DNA of 64,000 bases from NCBI GenBank assembly GCA_043557195.1, contig CP121314.1:1984001-2048000 (forward strand). Reading direction: 5' to 3'. Shown here in pieces: positions 32,882 to 41,012 of this stretch. This DNA is from Jejuia sp043557195. Lineage in GTDB: Bacteria; Bacteroidota; Bacteroidia; Flavobacteriales; Flavobacteriaceae. The notes under the pieces are model-generated. The model was not told the origin of the DNA and searched no databases. It was given only the letters and a program-made list of their open reading frames with translations. A program made the position numbers and the translations under genes. Positions within the stretch are counted from its first letter, which is position 1. Every line of letters begins with the position of its first letter.

Positions 32882-35266
32882 TTAATTATTATCTTCAATT
32901 CTGTTTTGTTCCTCACTTGAAGAATTTCTTCTACTTTTCTTTTTCCCAAACTTAGAACCAAAACTGTAAGCTAATCTTAACTGCACGTTCTGTCTTGAGC
33001 CGTTACTTTCTATATCTGCATCAATATTGTCGTAATTTACAGTTCCTACAAAACCCCTATTCAACACCTTATTAATACCCAAGTTTACTTTTAACCTGTC
33101 GTCCATAAACTTTTTACCGAAAGAAAAGCTTAAATCTCCTATCCAACCCACATCTATTTGTCCTTCTAAAGCACCCGAGCCAAAGTAACTAGACATTTCA
33201 GCATTGATTTCCCAAGGTAACTCATAACTCGCTTGAGTATACCAGCCAATATTCCATTTAGAAAGCTCTAACTGCGGATTCAAATCGAAAGACATAAACT
33301 CGTTATAATCTACTATGAAACCAGAAAATCCTTCTACCCCTTTTATCCAATCTAGAGGGCCAAATAGTCTAAAATTCCAGTTTCTTCTTTCTGATAAATT
33401 GATTGTAGTACGACTTACTTGTGCTGTGGCATCATCTTGCGAAATGAACAAAAACAAATCGTCTTTAGTTTCACTGTAAGCTATTGTGAAAAATGGTTGA
33501 CTATCAAAGGTTAAATTAAACTGATAATTATTAGTAAATGATGGCTTTAAATTTGGATTTCCCACCTCTGATGTTAAGGGATCATAGAACTGAACAAATG
33601 AATTTAAACTGTTATAGGAAGGCCTTCTTATACGGTTACTATAAGCGATATTTGCTCCTAAATTTTCATTTATCTTTCTACCGATTGAAGCACTTGGAAA
33701 GAATCTTGTAATTTTTCTTGTTCTACTATCATTCGCATTTGTTGAAATACCTTCCGTATTACTATCTTCAAAACGTACGCCTCCAGAGAATGACCATTTT
33801 CCGAATTGCGCATTTAATTTAGTGTATAAAGCAAAAATGGTTTCATCAATTAAAAAACGATTGCTATTGCTTTCTTGAAACTCAAACTCGCCCGTAGTAT
33901 TATTTTGAGTGAACGATTTTAAATCACTATCCGTATCTACAGCTGCAAACTTACTTCCAAAACTTAATTTAAAATCATCTGAAAACGTCCTGATGTAATC
34001 TACTTTATAAGTGTTAATAGTAAATTCCCCATCCTGTAAGTAGCGTTGGTTTGTAAAAGGCACCGTATTCCCTTCTGCACCTAAAACTTCATCAATATTA
34101 TTATTAGTAAAGTTTACATAATTGAAATCTGCTACCAACTTATGCCCTTCTGTTTTAAACTCATAGTACGGATTTATATTTAATGTACGACGCTCTCTAT
34201 CAAATGCATTTTGTGACACCAACATCTCACTAAAACTCGGTGAAGAAATTGATGTGTTACTTCTAGATGTTCTATCCGAATTAGTGCTAATATAGCGTGT
34301 ACTGAAACCTATAGAATGCTTCTCGTTTAGGTAATAGTCTAAACCTCCACCAACTCTAAAAGTTTTAGGGTCGTAAGGCTCTATTGTTGCTTGATCGTAT
34401 ACAGTTTCTTCCATTGAGTTAGGGTCTTGAACGCGTCGCTTGATAAACAAATCGTCTCTCCAAGTTGGGCTAGATTGCCCAATATTTGCTTGCCAATTTA
34501 GTTTGTTTTTATAACTGGCAATTGAAAAACTTGTACCGTGTTCTATACCTTCATCTTCACCAATCCACGCATTTACACTACCATGAGTACCTAACTTTAC
34601 GTTTTTCTTTAGAATAATATTAATGATTGGTCCCGAACCTTCAGCATCAAACTCTGCTCCTGGTTGCTCTATCAATTCTACCTTTGCAATATTATCTGCG
34701 GGCAAATCTTGTAGCAACGTACGCATATCCATGTAATCTGTTGTTTTGCCGTTTATTAAAATTCTAACATCGCTACGTCCAGCAAAGTTAATCCCGTTGT
34801 TGGTTACCAATAATCCAGGAACACGCTTTATAACATCTTGTAAGTTAGAATTTATCATTTCTGATTGTTCTAAATCAACAACCAGTTTTTCTGCAGTCTG
34901 TCTTATTACGGGGCGTTTACTTTTTACAACAACTTCATTTAAAACTTGTGTTTCTTCTTCTAAAGTAAAATCTAATGTTTTAGTATTCTGAAGCTCAAAA
35001 ACTTTAGATGTATTAGTTTTAAAACCTAATGTAGATACTTCAATATAGTATGTGCCATTAGCAACATCTTCAAAAAGATAAATCCCTTTTTCATTAGAAA
35101 TAACTCCGGTAATTACATCTTTGGTATCGGCGTTATACAATATCACATTAGCATATTCTAAAACACGGTTATTCGTTTCTTTAATAGTTCCAGAAATGGT
35201 GTTTTGGGCATAACTAGAAAAAATACTTACTAATAGGATTAAAATAAAGTTGATTGTTGATTTCAT
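32882..35266 (-). CDS. TonB-dependent-receptor-like outer membrane beta-barrel protein
   Basis: The 794-residue outer membrane protein starts at MKSTINFILILLVSIFSSYAQ, which is a clean signal peptide; the 41 codons upstream look non-coding. A carboxypeptidase-regulatory-like domain (about 22-105, TISGTIKETNNRVLEYANVIL) precedes a plug-like domain (about 110-215, VIKRVPGLLVTN, DVRILINGKTTDY, IELIEQPGAEFDAEG). A large beta-barrel (about 225-770) follows and ends in an unusual polar tail rich in Ser, Arg and Glu. The genes for LytS and LytTR follow, suggesting a signalling or regulatory target. The ligand is unknown. Confidence 0.9.
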   Translation of the reverse strand: MKSTINFILILLVSIFSSYAQNTISGTIKETNNRVLEYANVILYNADTKDVITGVISNEKGIYLFEDVANGTYYIEVSTLGFKTNTSKVFELQNTKTLDFTLEEETQVLNEVVVKSKRPVIRQTAEKLVVDLEQSEMINSNLQDVIKRVPGLLVTNNGINFAGRSDVRILINGKTTDYMDMRTLLQDLPADNIAKVELIEQPGAEFDAEGSGPIINIILKKNVKLGTHGSVNAWIGEDEGIEHGTSFSIASYKNKLNWQANIGQSSPTWRDDLFIKRRVQDPNSMEETVYDQATIEPYDPKTFRVGGGLDYYLNEKHSIGFSTRYISTNSDRTSRSNTSISSPSFSEMLVSQNAFDRERRTLNINPYYEFKTEGHKLVADFNYVNFTNNNIDEVLGAEGNTVPFTNQRYLQDGEFTINTYKVDYIRTFSDDFKLSFGSKFAAVDTDSDLKSFTQNNTTGEFEFQESNSNRFLIDETIFALYTKLNAQFGKWSFSGGVRFEDSNTEGISTNANDSRTRKITRFFPSASIGRKINENLGANIAYSNRIRRPSYNSLNSFVQFYDPLTSEVGNPNLKPSFTNNYQFNLTFDSQPFFTIAYSETKDDLFLFISQDDATAQVSRTTINLSERRNWNFRLFGPLDWIKGVEGFSGFIVDYNEFMSFDLNPQLELSKWNIGWYTQASYELPWEINAEMSSYFGSGALEGQIDVGWIGDLSFSFGKKFMDDRLKVNLGINKVLNRGFVGTVNYDNIDADIESNGSRQNVQLRLAYSFGSKFGKKKSRRNSSSEEQNRIEDNN

Positions 35267-35438
35267 AATTGTATCGTTTTTTGACAATGTAAAACTCATC
35301 AAAATGATTGTACTATAGAATCCTAATCTTTTAAAATGGGTGAAAAAACAGGTGAATTGGTTTTTTTGGGGTTTAATAAACGTGCACATTATCTAGTAAA
35401 TAATATTAGTTCAACAGGCTTTTGCGAGTGTTTTAAAG

Positions 35439-35467
35439 TTGAGTGATTAATCTTTTTTGTATCTTTC
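35439..35467 (+). promoter_or_regulatory. Promoter of the response regulator-kinase operon
   Basis: TTG (35439-35441), an 18-base spacer and TATCTTTC (35460-35467), one base off TAnnTTTG, 18 bases before the ATG. It carries no copy of the TACC...GGTA operator seen downstream. Confidence 0.5.
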
Positions 35468-35485
35468 TTCATGTAGATTGCTTAC

Positions 35486-36121
35486 ATGGAGTACCAACCA
35501 AAACAAATCCTTATTTGCGAAGACCATCAAATTGTAATAGATGGTCTGTTGTCTATTTTCAAAACCCAAAATGATTATCGGGTTATTGGCCATATTACTA
35601 ATGGCAACAATGTACTTCCGACTATAAAGACAAACCCTCCAGACGCGATTTTACTCGATCTTAACCTGCCTGAGAAAAATGGGCTAGATATTCTGAAAGA
35701 GATAAAAGCATTTAACTCGAAAATTAAGGTTATTATTTTAACCATGTACAATAAGGAAAGTATTGTAAAAAGTGCAAAACAGTTTAAAGCAGACGGATTT
35801 TTACTTAAAAATTGCTCATCTAACGATTTGCTAAACGCCCTAGACGCTGTTTTTAATAGTACTAAGTTTTATCTTGGAAAAGGTGTTAAAAACGTAGTTT
35901 CTGAAACGGATGGATTTGTAGAAAAAATAAAAATTACTAGAAGGGAAAAAGAAATTATTGCCGAATTATTGAAAGGCAACAACGTGCCGCAAATTGCCGA
36001 AAACCTATTTATTAGCGCCTATACCGTAGAAACCCACAAGAAGAATATTTTTAAAAAACTAGATATTCATAATTCCATAGACCTAGTAAAATTTGTAAAT
36101 GAAAAAAAGTTGCTGTCATAA
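35486..36121 (+). CDS. NarL/LuxR-type response regulator
   Basis: The 211-residue regulator has a receiver domain (1-125) with E12-D13 and phospho-acceptor Asp58 in ILLDLNLPEKNG. A linker leads to a LuxR-type helix-turn-helix (about 145-211: TRREKEIIAELLKGNNVPQIAENLFISAYTVETHKKNIFKKL). Its stop overlaps the kinase gene by 23 bases, so they are one operon. Downstream lie three copies of a dyad operator overlapping -33 elements; this dimeric regulator is the obvious candidate to bind them. That is inferred from proximity. Confidence 0.94.
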   Translation: MEYQPKQILICEDHQIVIDGLLSIFKTQNDYRVIGHITNGNNVLPTIKTNPPDAILLDLNLPEKNGLDILKEIKAFNSKIKVIILTMYNKESIVKSAKQFKADGFLLKNCSSNDLLNALDAVFNSTKFYLGKGVKNVVSETDGFVEKIKITRREKEIIAELLKGNNVPQIAENLFISAYTVETHKKNIFKKLDIHNSIDLVKFVNEKKLLS

Positions 36122-37919
36122 CTGTTTTGCTTTTTTTCTGATTTTAAGTTTAAGTTACTGCCTAAATTTAAACGCTCAGGTTGATACGCTTTTCATAGAT
36201 TCAAATTTTACTTCAGCCAATTTAAAATTTGTTTCCCTAGTCAATAAAACCTCTGATAAATCTAAAACAGACAAAAAAGACTTTTACTATTTCAGCTTTA
36301 ATAATGAATATAATACCGTTGATTTCATTATTAAAAACGAGGAAAATAACATTCAAAATATCGCCTTACAATTTACCTATGTATTTATTAATGAAATTGT
36401 ACTATCCAGACTTGAAAAAAACAGCTTAGTCCCAATTTACAGAACAGGTATTGAACACAAACTTTCTACAAAACCTTTAGAACATAGATTATTTACGCTT
36501 CCTGTTCAATTAAAGCCTAATGAAATAGCTTCCTATCAACTTAAAATAAAGAAAGAGAAAGGAAAACCAATAGCAACTTCTATTCTGGTAAAAAGTGAAA
36601 AAACATTTGCAAAGCAGAGTTTTATTCAGCAAATAATTATTGGTTCTTATTTTGGAATAAGCCTGTTATCAGTGATTTTTAGTTTATTTATTTTTTCATT
36701 CCTAAGGAAAAGCACGTATCTAATTTATGGGGCTTACATCATTTTTTTAGGTCTTTTTATAAGCTCGTACATTGGAGTGTTTTCACAATTGTTTCTATCT
36801 GAAAACCAAAAAATAAACAAGTACACTCACTATGTACTTTTCAGTGAAGTTTCGCTAGTTCTATTTGCCCTATTCTCTCAAAAAATACTTGAGGCCAAAA
36901 CCTATATGCCTAAATTAAAACGTTTTATTGATGTGTTTTTAGTCGTGCTTATTGGTTTAAGGTTGTTATTACATTTTGTACTTAACAAAGTTTTTGAAAA
37001 TGCCGTATCACTGTTTATGAATATTTGGTATGCTATATTTTTAATTTTAATAGTCGTAATCTTCATAGAAATCATGATTTATTACAGGAAAAATAATAAG
37101 CGTACTTCGTTATTTGCACTTGCCTATATTTTTATGATTTTTGGGACATTTGCTAGTATTTTATATCATAGTTATGGATTACTAGAAACATACTTTTACG
37201 ATTTACCAATGCTTTTTTATACCTCGTTTTTAGAAATACTGTTTTTAACATTTACGGTAGTTTTTATGGTGAAGGATATTTATGACGAACGTAATATGCT
37301 CTCAGAAAAAATTGTAATTGAAGAACGGAAAAATTTAACTGCTTTTATAAAAGGTGAAGATGAAGAGCGAAAGCGCATTGGTAAAGAATTACATGACAAT
37401 ATTGGTAGCAAACTAAGTTTTTTAAAACGTTTTGTTTCTGATAAGTTTAAGGATGATGAAGTTACCGAAACCATTGATACTATTTGCAATGATGTTAGAA
37501 ACCTGTCTCATGAAATATCACCATCTGATTTAAAAATTGTTGGTTTTAAAAATGCTGTGGAAGACCTTACAAAAACACTTTCTGAACAAACCTCACTACA
37601 CATAGAGTTTAGTAGTTTTCAATTCCCAGAAATCTTAAATGAAGATATTTCCGTTCAACTTTATCGAGTTATTCAAGAAGCTTTTAATAATATTTTTAAA
37701 CATGCAAACGCAAAACATGTGGATGTGCAGCTTATTGGGCATGAAGATACAATAACCATATCCATAGAAGATGATGGTGATGGTTTTAATGTTTTAAAGG
37801 CTGAAAATGGTCTTGGTTTAAAAAATATGCAATCTAGAATTCAGCAAATTGGTGGTGCTTTTTCTTTGGATAGCGCACACAATAAAGGATCCTCTATCCT
37901 TATTTCAATTCCAAAATAA
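36099..37919 (+). CDS. 7TM sensor histidine kinase (NarX-like HisKA_3)
   Basis: The 606-residue kinase has a signal peptide (about 1-26). A periplasmic beta-rich domain (about 27-170) resembles the 7TMR-DISM extracellular type. Seven helices follow (about 180-385). A coiled coil (about 395-425) leads to the dimerisation domain with phospho-acceptor His432 in RIGKELHDNIGSKLSFL, then HATPase_c (about 500-606) with N-box IQEAFNNIFKHANAKH and G-boxes IEDDGDGF and GLGLKNM. It is cotranscribed with the regulator gene it overlaps. Only five bases separate its stop from operator module 1. Confidence 0.92.
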   Translation: MKKSCCHNCFAFFLILSLSYCLNLNAQVDTLFIDSNFTSANLKFVSLVNKTSDKSKTDKKDFYYFSFNNEYNTVDFIIKNEENNIQNIALQFTYVFINEIVLSRLEKNSLVPIYRTGIEHKLSTKPLEHRLFTLPVQLKPNEIASYQLKIKKEKGKPIATSILVKSEKTFAKQSFIQQIIIGSYFGISLLSVIFSLFIFSFLRKSTYLIYGAYIIFLGLFISSYIGVFSQLFLSENQKINKYTHYVLFSEVSLVLFALFSQKILEAKTYMPKLKRFIDVFLVVLIGLRLLLHFVLNKVFENAVSLFMNIWYAIFLILIVVIFIEIMIYYRKNNKRTSLFALAYIFMIFGTFASILYHSYGLLETYFYDLPMLFYTSFLEILFLTFTVVFMVKDIYDERNMLSEKIVIEERKNLTAFIKGEDEERKRIGKELHDNIGSKLSFLKRFVSDKFKDDEVTETIDTICNDVRNLSHEISPSDLKIVGFKNAVEDLTKTLSEQTSLHIEFSSFQFPEILNEDISVQLYRVIQEAFNNIFKHANAKHVDVQLIGHEDTITISIEDDGDGFNVLKAENGLGLKNMQSRIQQIGGAFSLDSAHNKGSSILISIPK

Positions 37920-37924
37920 ATCAT

Positions 37925-37977
37925 AAATCTACCTGAACTCTGGTATTGTGCTATCATGGTTTCATATTCTAATTTTA
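37925..37977 (+). promoter_or_regulatory. Operator-promoter module 1
   Basis: Contains TACCTGAACTCTGGTATTG (within 37925-37948), whose dyad is TACCnGAnnTCnGGTA. The terminal TTG acts as the -33 element. It is followed by exactly 21 bases and TAATTTTA (37970-37977). It is identical in layout to modules 2 and 3. No gene follows before a terminator at 38089, so it appears to drive a short RNA. Confidence 0.75.
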
Positions 37978-37982
37978 GCCCA

Positions 37983-38121
37983 TCAATTTAAGACTCCTCT
38001 CAAAACCAATAATGCTATTAATCAATATTTCAATGTAACTAACCATCGAGATGTATGTTTTAAATTGATTAAACACCTATCTTGAATTAGAGGTTTCAAC
38101 CCAGGTTGAGGCCTCTTTTAA
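37983..38121 (+). ncRNA. Candidate short regulatory RNA (about 140 nt)
   Basis: The region between operator-promoter module 1 and a good intrinsic terminator holds no reading frame longer than about eight codons. It starts with ATCAATTTAA, also found at the same place after modules 2 and 3. The predicted transcript runs to the hairpin at 38089-38121. It could be an sRNA, or a relic of a lost gene of the same family. Prediction only. Confidence 0.35.
38089..38121 (+). terminator. Intrinsic terminator of the candidate short RNA
   Basis: AGAGGTTTCAACC pairs with GGTTGAGGCCTCT (two G-U pairs) around a tiny loop, followed by TTTTAATTT. It resembles the hairpin after the next gene (39612-39645). 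Confidence 0.8.
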
Positions 38122-38136
38122 TTTCACTTTATTTCA

Positions 38137-38189
38137 AAATCTACCTGAACTCTGGTATTGCATTCAACCATCGCTTCAACCTAATTTTA
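38137..38189 (+). promoter_or_regulatory. Operator-promoter module 2, driving the 457-residue secreted protein
   Basis: The same 24-base box (38137-38160) with dyad TACCnGAnnTCnGGTA is followed by 21 bases and TAATTTTA (38182-38189), 26 bases before the ATG at 38216. The spacing is identical to modules 1 and 3. Confidence 0.8.
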
Positions 38190-38215
38190 CCCTAATCAAT
38201 TTAAAACAGTTCATC

Positions 38216-39589
38216 ATGAAAACAAATCAAAACCTAACAACGATTATTTGTTCAATTTTTTTGTGCACCTATTTTCTCGGTCATACGCAACAAAATCAAA
38301 ATTACCAATACACCAAAAACAGAGAAGCTGCGGCTGGTTTAATAAGTGCATTCAATACAATGCATAAAACCCAAAATATAGTAAACTGGAAAGACACTAA
38401 ACCCTGCAAGGTGAAAGACCTAATGAGCAAAGTATCTCCTTCAATAATTGCAATAGATACAAGCAGTATAGCTTTTGCCGTAAATGGCATATATAGTTTG
38501 ATAAAGCCCCCTTTTACAAAGGAAACTTTTGATAAGGGGTTTTTTAATACTCTAGAAGATAAAGCATTAAACGCTATTAATAAAAGTAAAAATTTCGCTG
38601 ATTTCGTTAATGGATTTACAGGTAAAGATATAGGAGATATTAAAGGTGAACGCACATCGGGTAGCGGCATGGTTTACAAGGATATTGAGGAAATCAGACG
38701 ATATTACAAATCATTAAAAAGTTTCATTGGTGGTTTAGAGTTCACGCCTAATCATGATAATGAAGTGAAAGGTAACTGTAGATCAAGCGCTACATCAGAT
38801 GTCAAAGTTAAAACCTTCAACTACCCTAAAATAACTTGGGAAATAATCACTTATGTGTCAGTAAATTGCATTTGTAATAATGGCTTAGACCCCACTGAAG
38901 TAAAAAGCGGTAGTTATACCTATTCGGCTACTTTAAATGGTGTTTTCACACATTCTAAAATGACCTTTGAACAGCCTAAAGATTCCAAAATTACTATACA
39001 ATCTCTTGAATGTTGTGCAAAAAAAGAAGATGAACCAATTTACTCTGAACCTAAGGTTGAAAATATTGAAGACCTTATGCCTGATCAATACATTGGTGGT
39101 GGCGTAGGTTTTGGTGCAGAACAAGATTTTGAAGAAATAACGTATTGCCTTTTTGGAGAATATTTGCTAAAAATGAGTGGTAATGATGAAAACGCTTGGT
39201 ATGTGGGTGCTGAAGCCGGATATTCCAATTGGTCTCTTAATGATGCTTCATCCAATAGATTTAAAGCAGGCCCTAAATTACAATACCATACAGCAATTAC
39301 CCCAAGCAATCAAACTCAATTAGTAGCAGGAATTATGGGGAGCTATAATTTTGGTACAAACGACAACGGGTTTTCAAAAGACGATGTTACAGGTATTATT
39401 GCTTGTGCATATGCTGGTGTAAACATTAGAGTCTGTGAAAATTGGTCTCTATTTGGGCAATTTCCATTTTTTATCTATGAGAGCTTTACGTTTAAATCAG
39501 ATTCGGGTGGAGAATTTAAAACCGATGGCACTACGCTACTATTGAATAAAGATAATCCTCTAAAAATAGGAATAAGATATAATTTTTAA
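38216..39589 (+). CDS. Secreted protein with C-terminal beta-barrel-like domain, operator-linked
   Basis: The 457-residue protein has a signal peptide (about 1-24, ending GHTQ). The N-terminal half (about 30-180) is helical and unrecognised. The middle contains cysteines (NCICNNG, ECCAKK). The C-terminal part (about 285-457) has alternating strands typical of small outer membrane barrels and ends IGIRYNF. The segment FTFKSDSGGEFKTDGTTLLL near the end resembles DTFKPESGGEFKDNNTW in the next gene, so the two share a domain. No named family is recognised. It is expressed from module 2 and closed by a terminator at 39612. Confidence 0.85.
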   Translation: MKTNQNLTTIICSIFLCTYFLGHTQQNQNYQYTKNREAAAGLISAFNTMHKTQNIVNWKDTKPCKVKDLMSKVSPSIIAIDTSSIAFAVNGIYSLIKPPFTKETFDKGFFNTLEDKALNAINKSKNFADFVNGFTGKDIGDIKGERTSGSGMVYKDIEEIRRYYKSLKSFIGGLEFTPNHDNEVKGNCRSSATSDVKVKTFNYPKITWEIITYVSVNCICNNGLDPTEVKSGSYTYSATLNGVFTHSKMTFEQPKDSKITIQSLECCAKKEDEPIYSEPKVENIEDLMPDQYIGGGVGFGAEQDFEEITYCLFGEYLLKMSGNDENAWYVGAEAGYSNWSLNDASSNRFKAGPKLQYHTAITPSNQTQLVAGIMGSYNFGTNDNGFSKDDVTGIIACAYAGVNIRVCENWSLFGQFPFFIYESFTFKSDSGGEFKTDGTTLLLNKDNPLKIGIRYNF

Positions 39590-39611
39590 GTTTAGTTTTT
39601 AATCCATAGAC

Positions 39612-39645
39612 AAGAGGTTTCTTAAAAATTAGAAGCCTCTTTTTA
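39612..39645 (+). terminator. Terminator after the 457-residue secreted protein gene
   Basis: AAGAGGTTTCT and AGAAGCCTCTT (one G-U pair) around an A/T loop, then a T run. Confidence 0.85.
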
Positions 39646-39659
39646 CTTCTTTTTTTCTA

Positions 39660-39712
39660 AAATCTACCTGAACTCTGGTATTGCTATTTAGCAATATTTC
39701 AAACTAAATTTA
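39660..39712 (+). promoter_or_regulatory. Operator-promoter module 3, driving the 254-residue secreted protein
   Basis: The third exact copy of the 24-base box (39660-39683) is followed by 21 bases and TAAATTTA (39705-39712), 27 bases before the ATG at 39740. Confidence 0.8.
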
Positions 39713-39739
39713 CTTGTAATCAATTTAAAATCATATATT

Positions 39740-40504
39740 ATGAAAACAAAACACTCTAACATCGTTTACATTGCATTGCTTTTATTTTTCTCAAGCAATT
39801 TATTTTCACAAGACAACATTTTTAAAACCATTGCAGAAGCTACAAAAGACGGATTTGTAATTGAATCTTATATTGAAGACAATATAGATATTGTCTCGAA
39901 TGAATTATTTGGTGTTTCAGAAGAGTTTAGAGAAACATATGAACTTGAAGACCAAAATACACAAGAAGTAGCCGCTGTTTTTGCTAGAACATTACTAGCA
40001 TTGGGCGCTGGTATTGGTTTTGGAAATGATGACACCTTATGGTGTTTGCATGCTGCTTATTATTTAAGAGCGGCAATGTTTAGCAGTACTGCTTTGTATG
40101 TCTCACTCGGAGTGCTTTATAGTGGCCTTAGTAATGATAGTTTTTCAAGATCTTTTTTAGAATTACAGTTTAGAGCATTAATGTTTACACCTATAACAAG
40201 ATATAAGCAAGTAAATTTTATATATGGACTTATGTTAGCTTACGCATTTGGTGCTGATAGTTTTGATAGTGGTGGTAAAACAGATTTTACGAGGCTTACC
40301 CTCGCATTGGTAGTAGGTTTTCAAATTATCCTAACATCAACACTATCGTTAATGTTGCAAACCAATGTACTTGCCCATATTAGAGATACTTTTAAGCCAG
40401 AAAGTGGCGGGGAATTTAAGGACAATAATACGTGGGGATACATAAATAAGAATAATTTATTAGTACTATCCTTGGTGTGGAATTTAGGTGGAGCAAACCG
40501 TTAG
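39740..40504 (+). CDS. Secreted beta-barrel-like protein, operator-linked
   Basis: The 254-residue protein has a signal peptide (about 1-23, ending NLFSQ). The mature part begins with an acidic helical region (about 25-80). Then come hydrophobic alternating strands (about 82-254, for example LGAGIGFGNDDTLWCLHAAY and LTLALVVGFQIILTS) and the DTFKPESGGEFKDNNTW motif shared with the preceding gene. It ends LVLSLVWNLG, with an aromatic near the end as in outer membrane barrels. No named family is recognised. It is transcribed alone from module 3 to a terminator at 40535. Confidence 0.82.
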   Translation: MKTKHSNIVYIALLLFFSSNLFSQDNIFKTIAEATKDGFVIESYIEDNIDIVSNELFGVSEEFRETYELEDQNTQEVAAVFARTLLALGAGIGFGNDDTLWCLHAAYYLRAAMFSSTALYVSLGVLYSGLSNDSFSRSFLELQFRALMFTPITRYKQVNFIYGLMLAYAFGADSFDSGGKTDFTRLTLALVVGFQIILTSTLSLMLQTNVLAHIRDTFKPESGGEFKDNNTWGYINKNNLLVLSLVWNLGGANR

Positions 40505-40534
40505 CCTCCTAGTCTTTTTGAACACTATTTCAAT

Positions 40535-40580
40535 AAAAAGCTATTCCTTTTTTAACTGTAAGGATAGCTTTTTATTTTTC
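40535..40580 (+). terminator. Terminator after the 254-residue secreted protein gene
   Basis: AAAAAGCTATTCCTT and AAGGATAGCTTTTT pair with a one-base bulge, followed by a T-rich tract. Confidence 0.85.
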
Positions 40581-41012
40581 TTCAAGGTTTTTAAGTAAAT
40601 CATCAATATTCTTCAACGGTATTTAGCAATAGTCCGAAAATTTTATAGAATATTTTATGTTAACTCTAAAACACCTTTTTTTTCGTAAAAGTTTTTTGAA
40701 CTAAAATTGTTAATAAATATTTTGTAAATTACATCTCTAGCATTGTTAAAACAAGTGCTAAGTAGCAAAACATCCCAAAAATACTATGATACAATCACTT
40801 GGCATAGTTTAGTTTTTACTGTAATTGGCACTAATTTGTTATTAACAATTTCGCATTCTTTTAGGGTGTACTTTATTATATTTCAAACGATTACAACGTT
40901 CAAAAATTGATTTAACAATTATTAAAAGTTATGGTGAAAAAAGGAATAATGTGTCATGCAAATTCCTTTCTTTTGATAAGAATTTTGACCAATAACTGAC
41001 ACAAAATTTTAT
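40581..41012. other. Long AT-rich leader region before the glucan cluster
   Basis: No gene, repeat-family copy or RNA motif is recognised in these 430 bases. A weak six-base inverted pair GTGTCA (40951-40956) and TGACAC (40997-41002) flanks the last stretch before glgM. I see no full TTG/TAnnTTTG promoter, though control sequences for the cluster should lie here. Confidence 0.5.

Noticed and set aside
37925..39683. Three 24-base direct repeats as a CRISPR array
   Set aside because: Spacing is 212 and 1523 bases, not regular; genes lie between them, and each repeat sits at a fixed distance from a promoter element. No cas genes are present.
40951..41002. GTGTCA/TGACAC pair before glgM as an operator
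   Set aside because: Six-base arms 40 bases apart are expected by chance at this base composition; no second copy is present.
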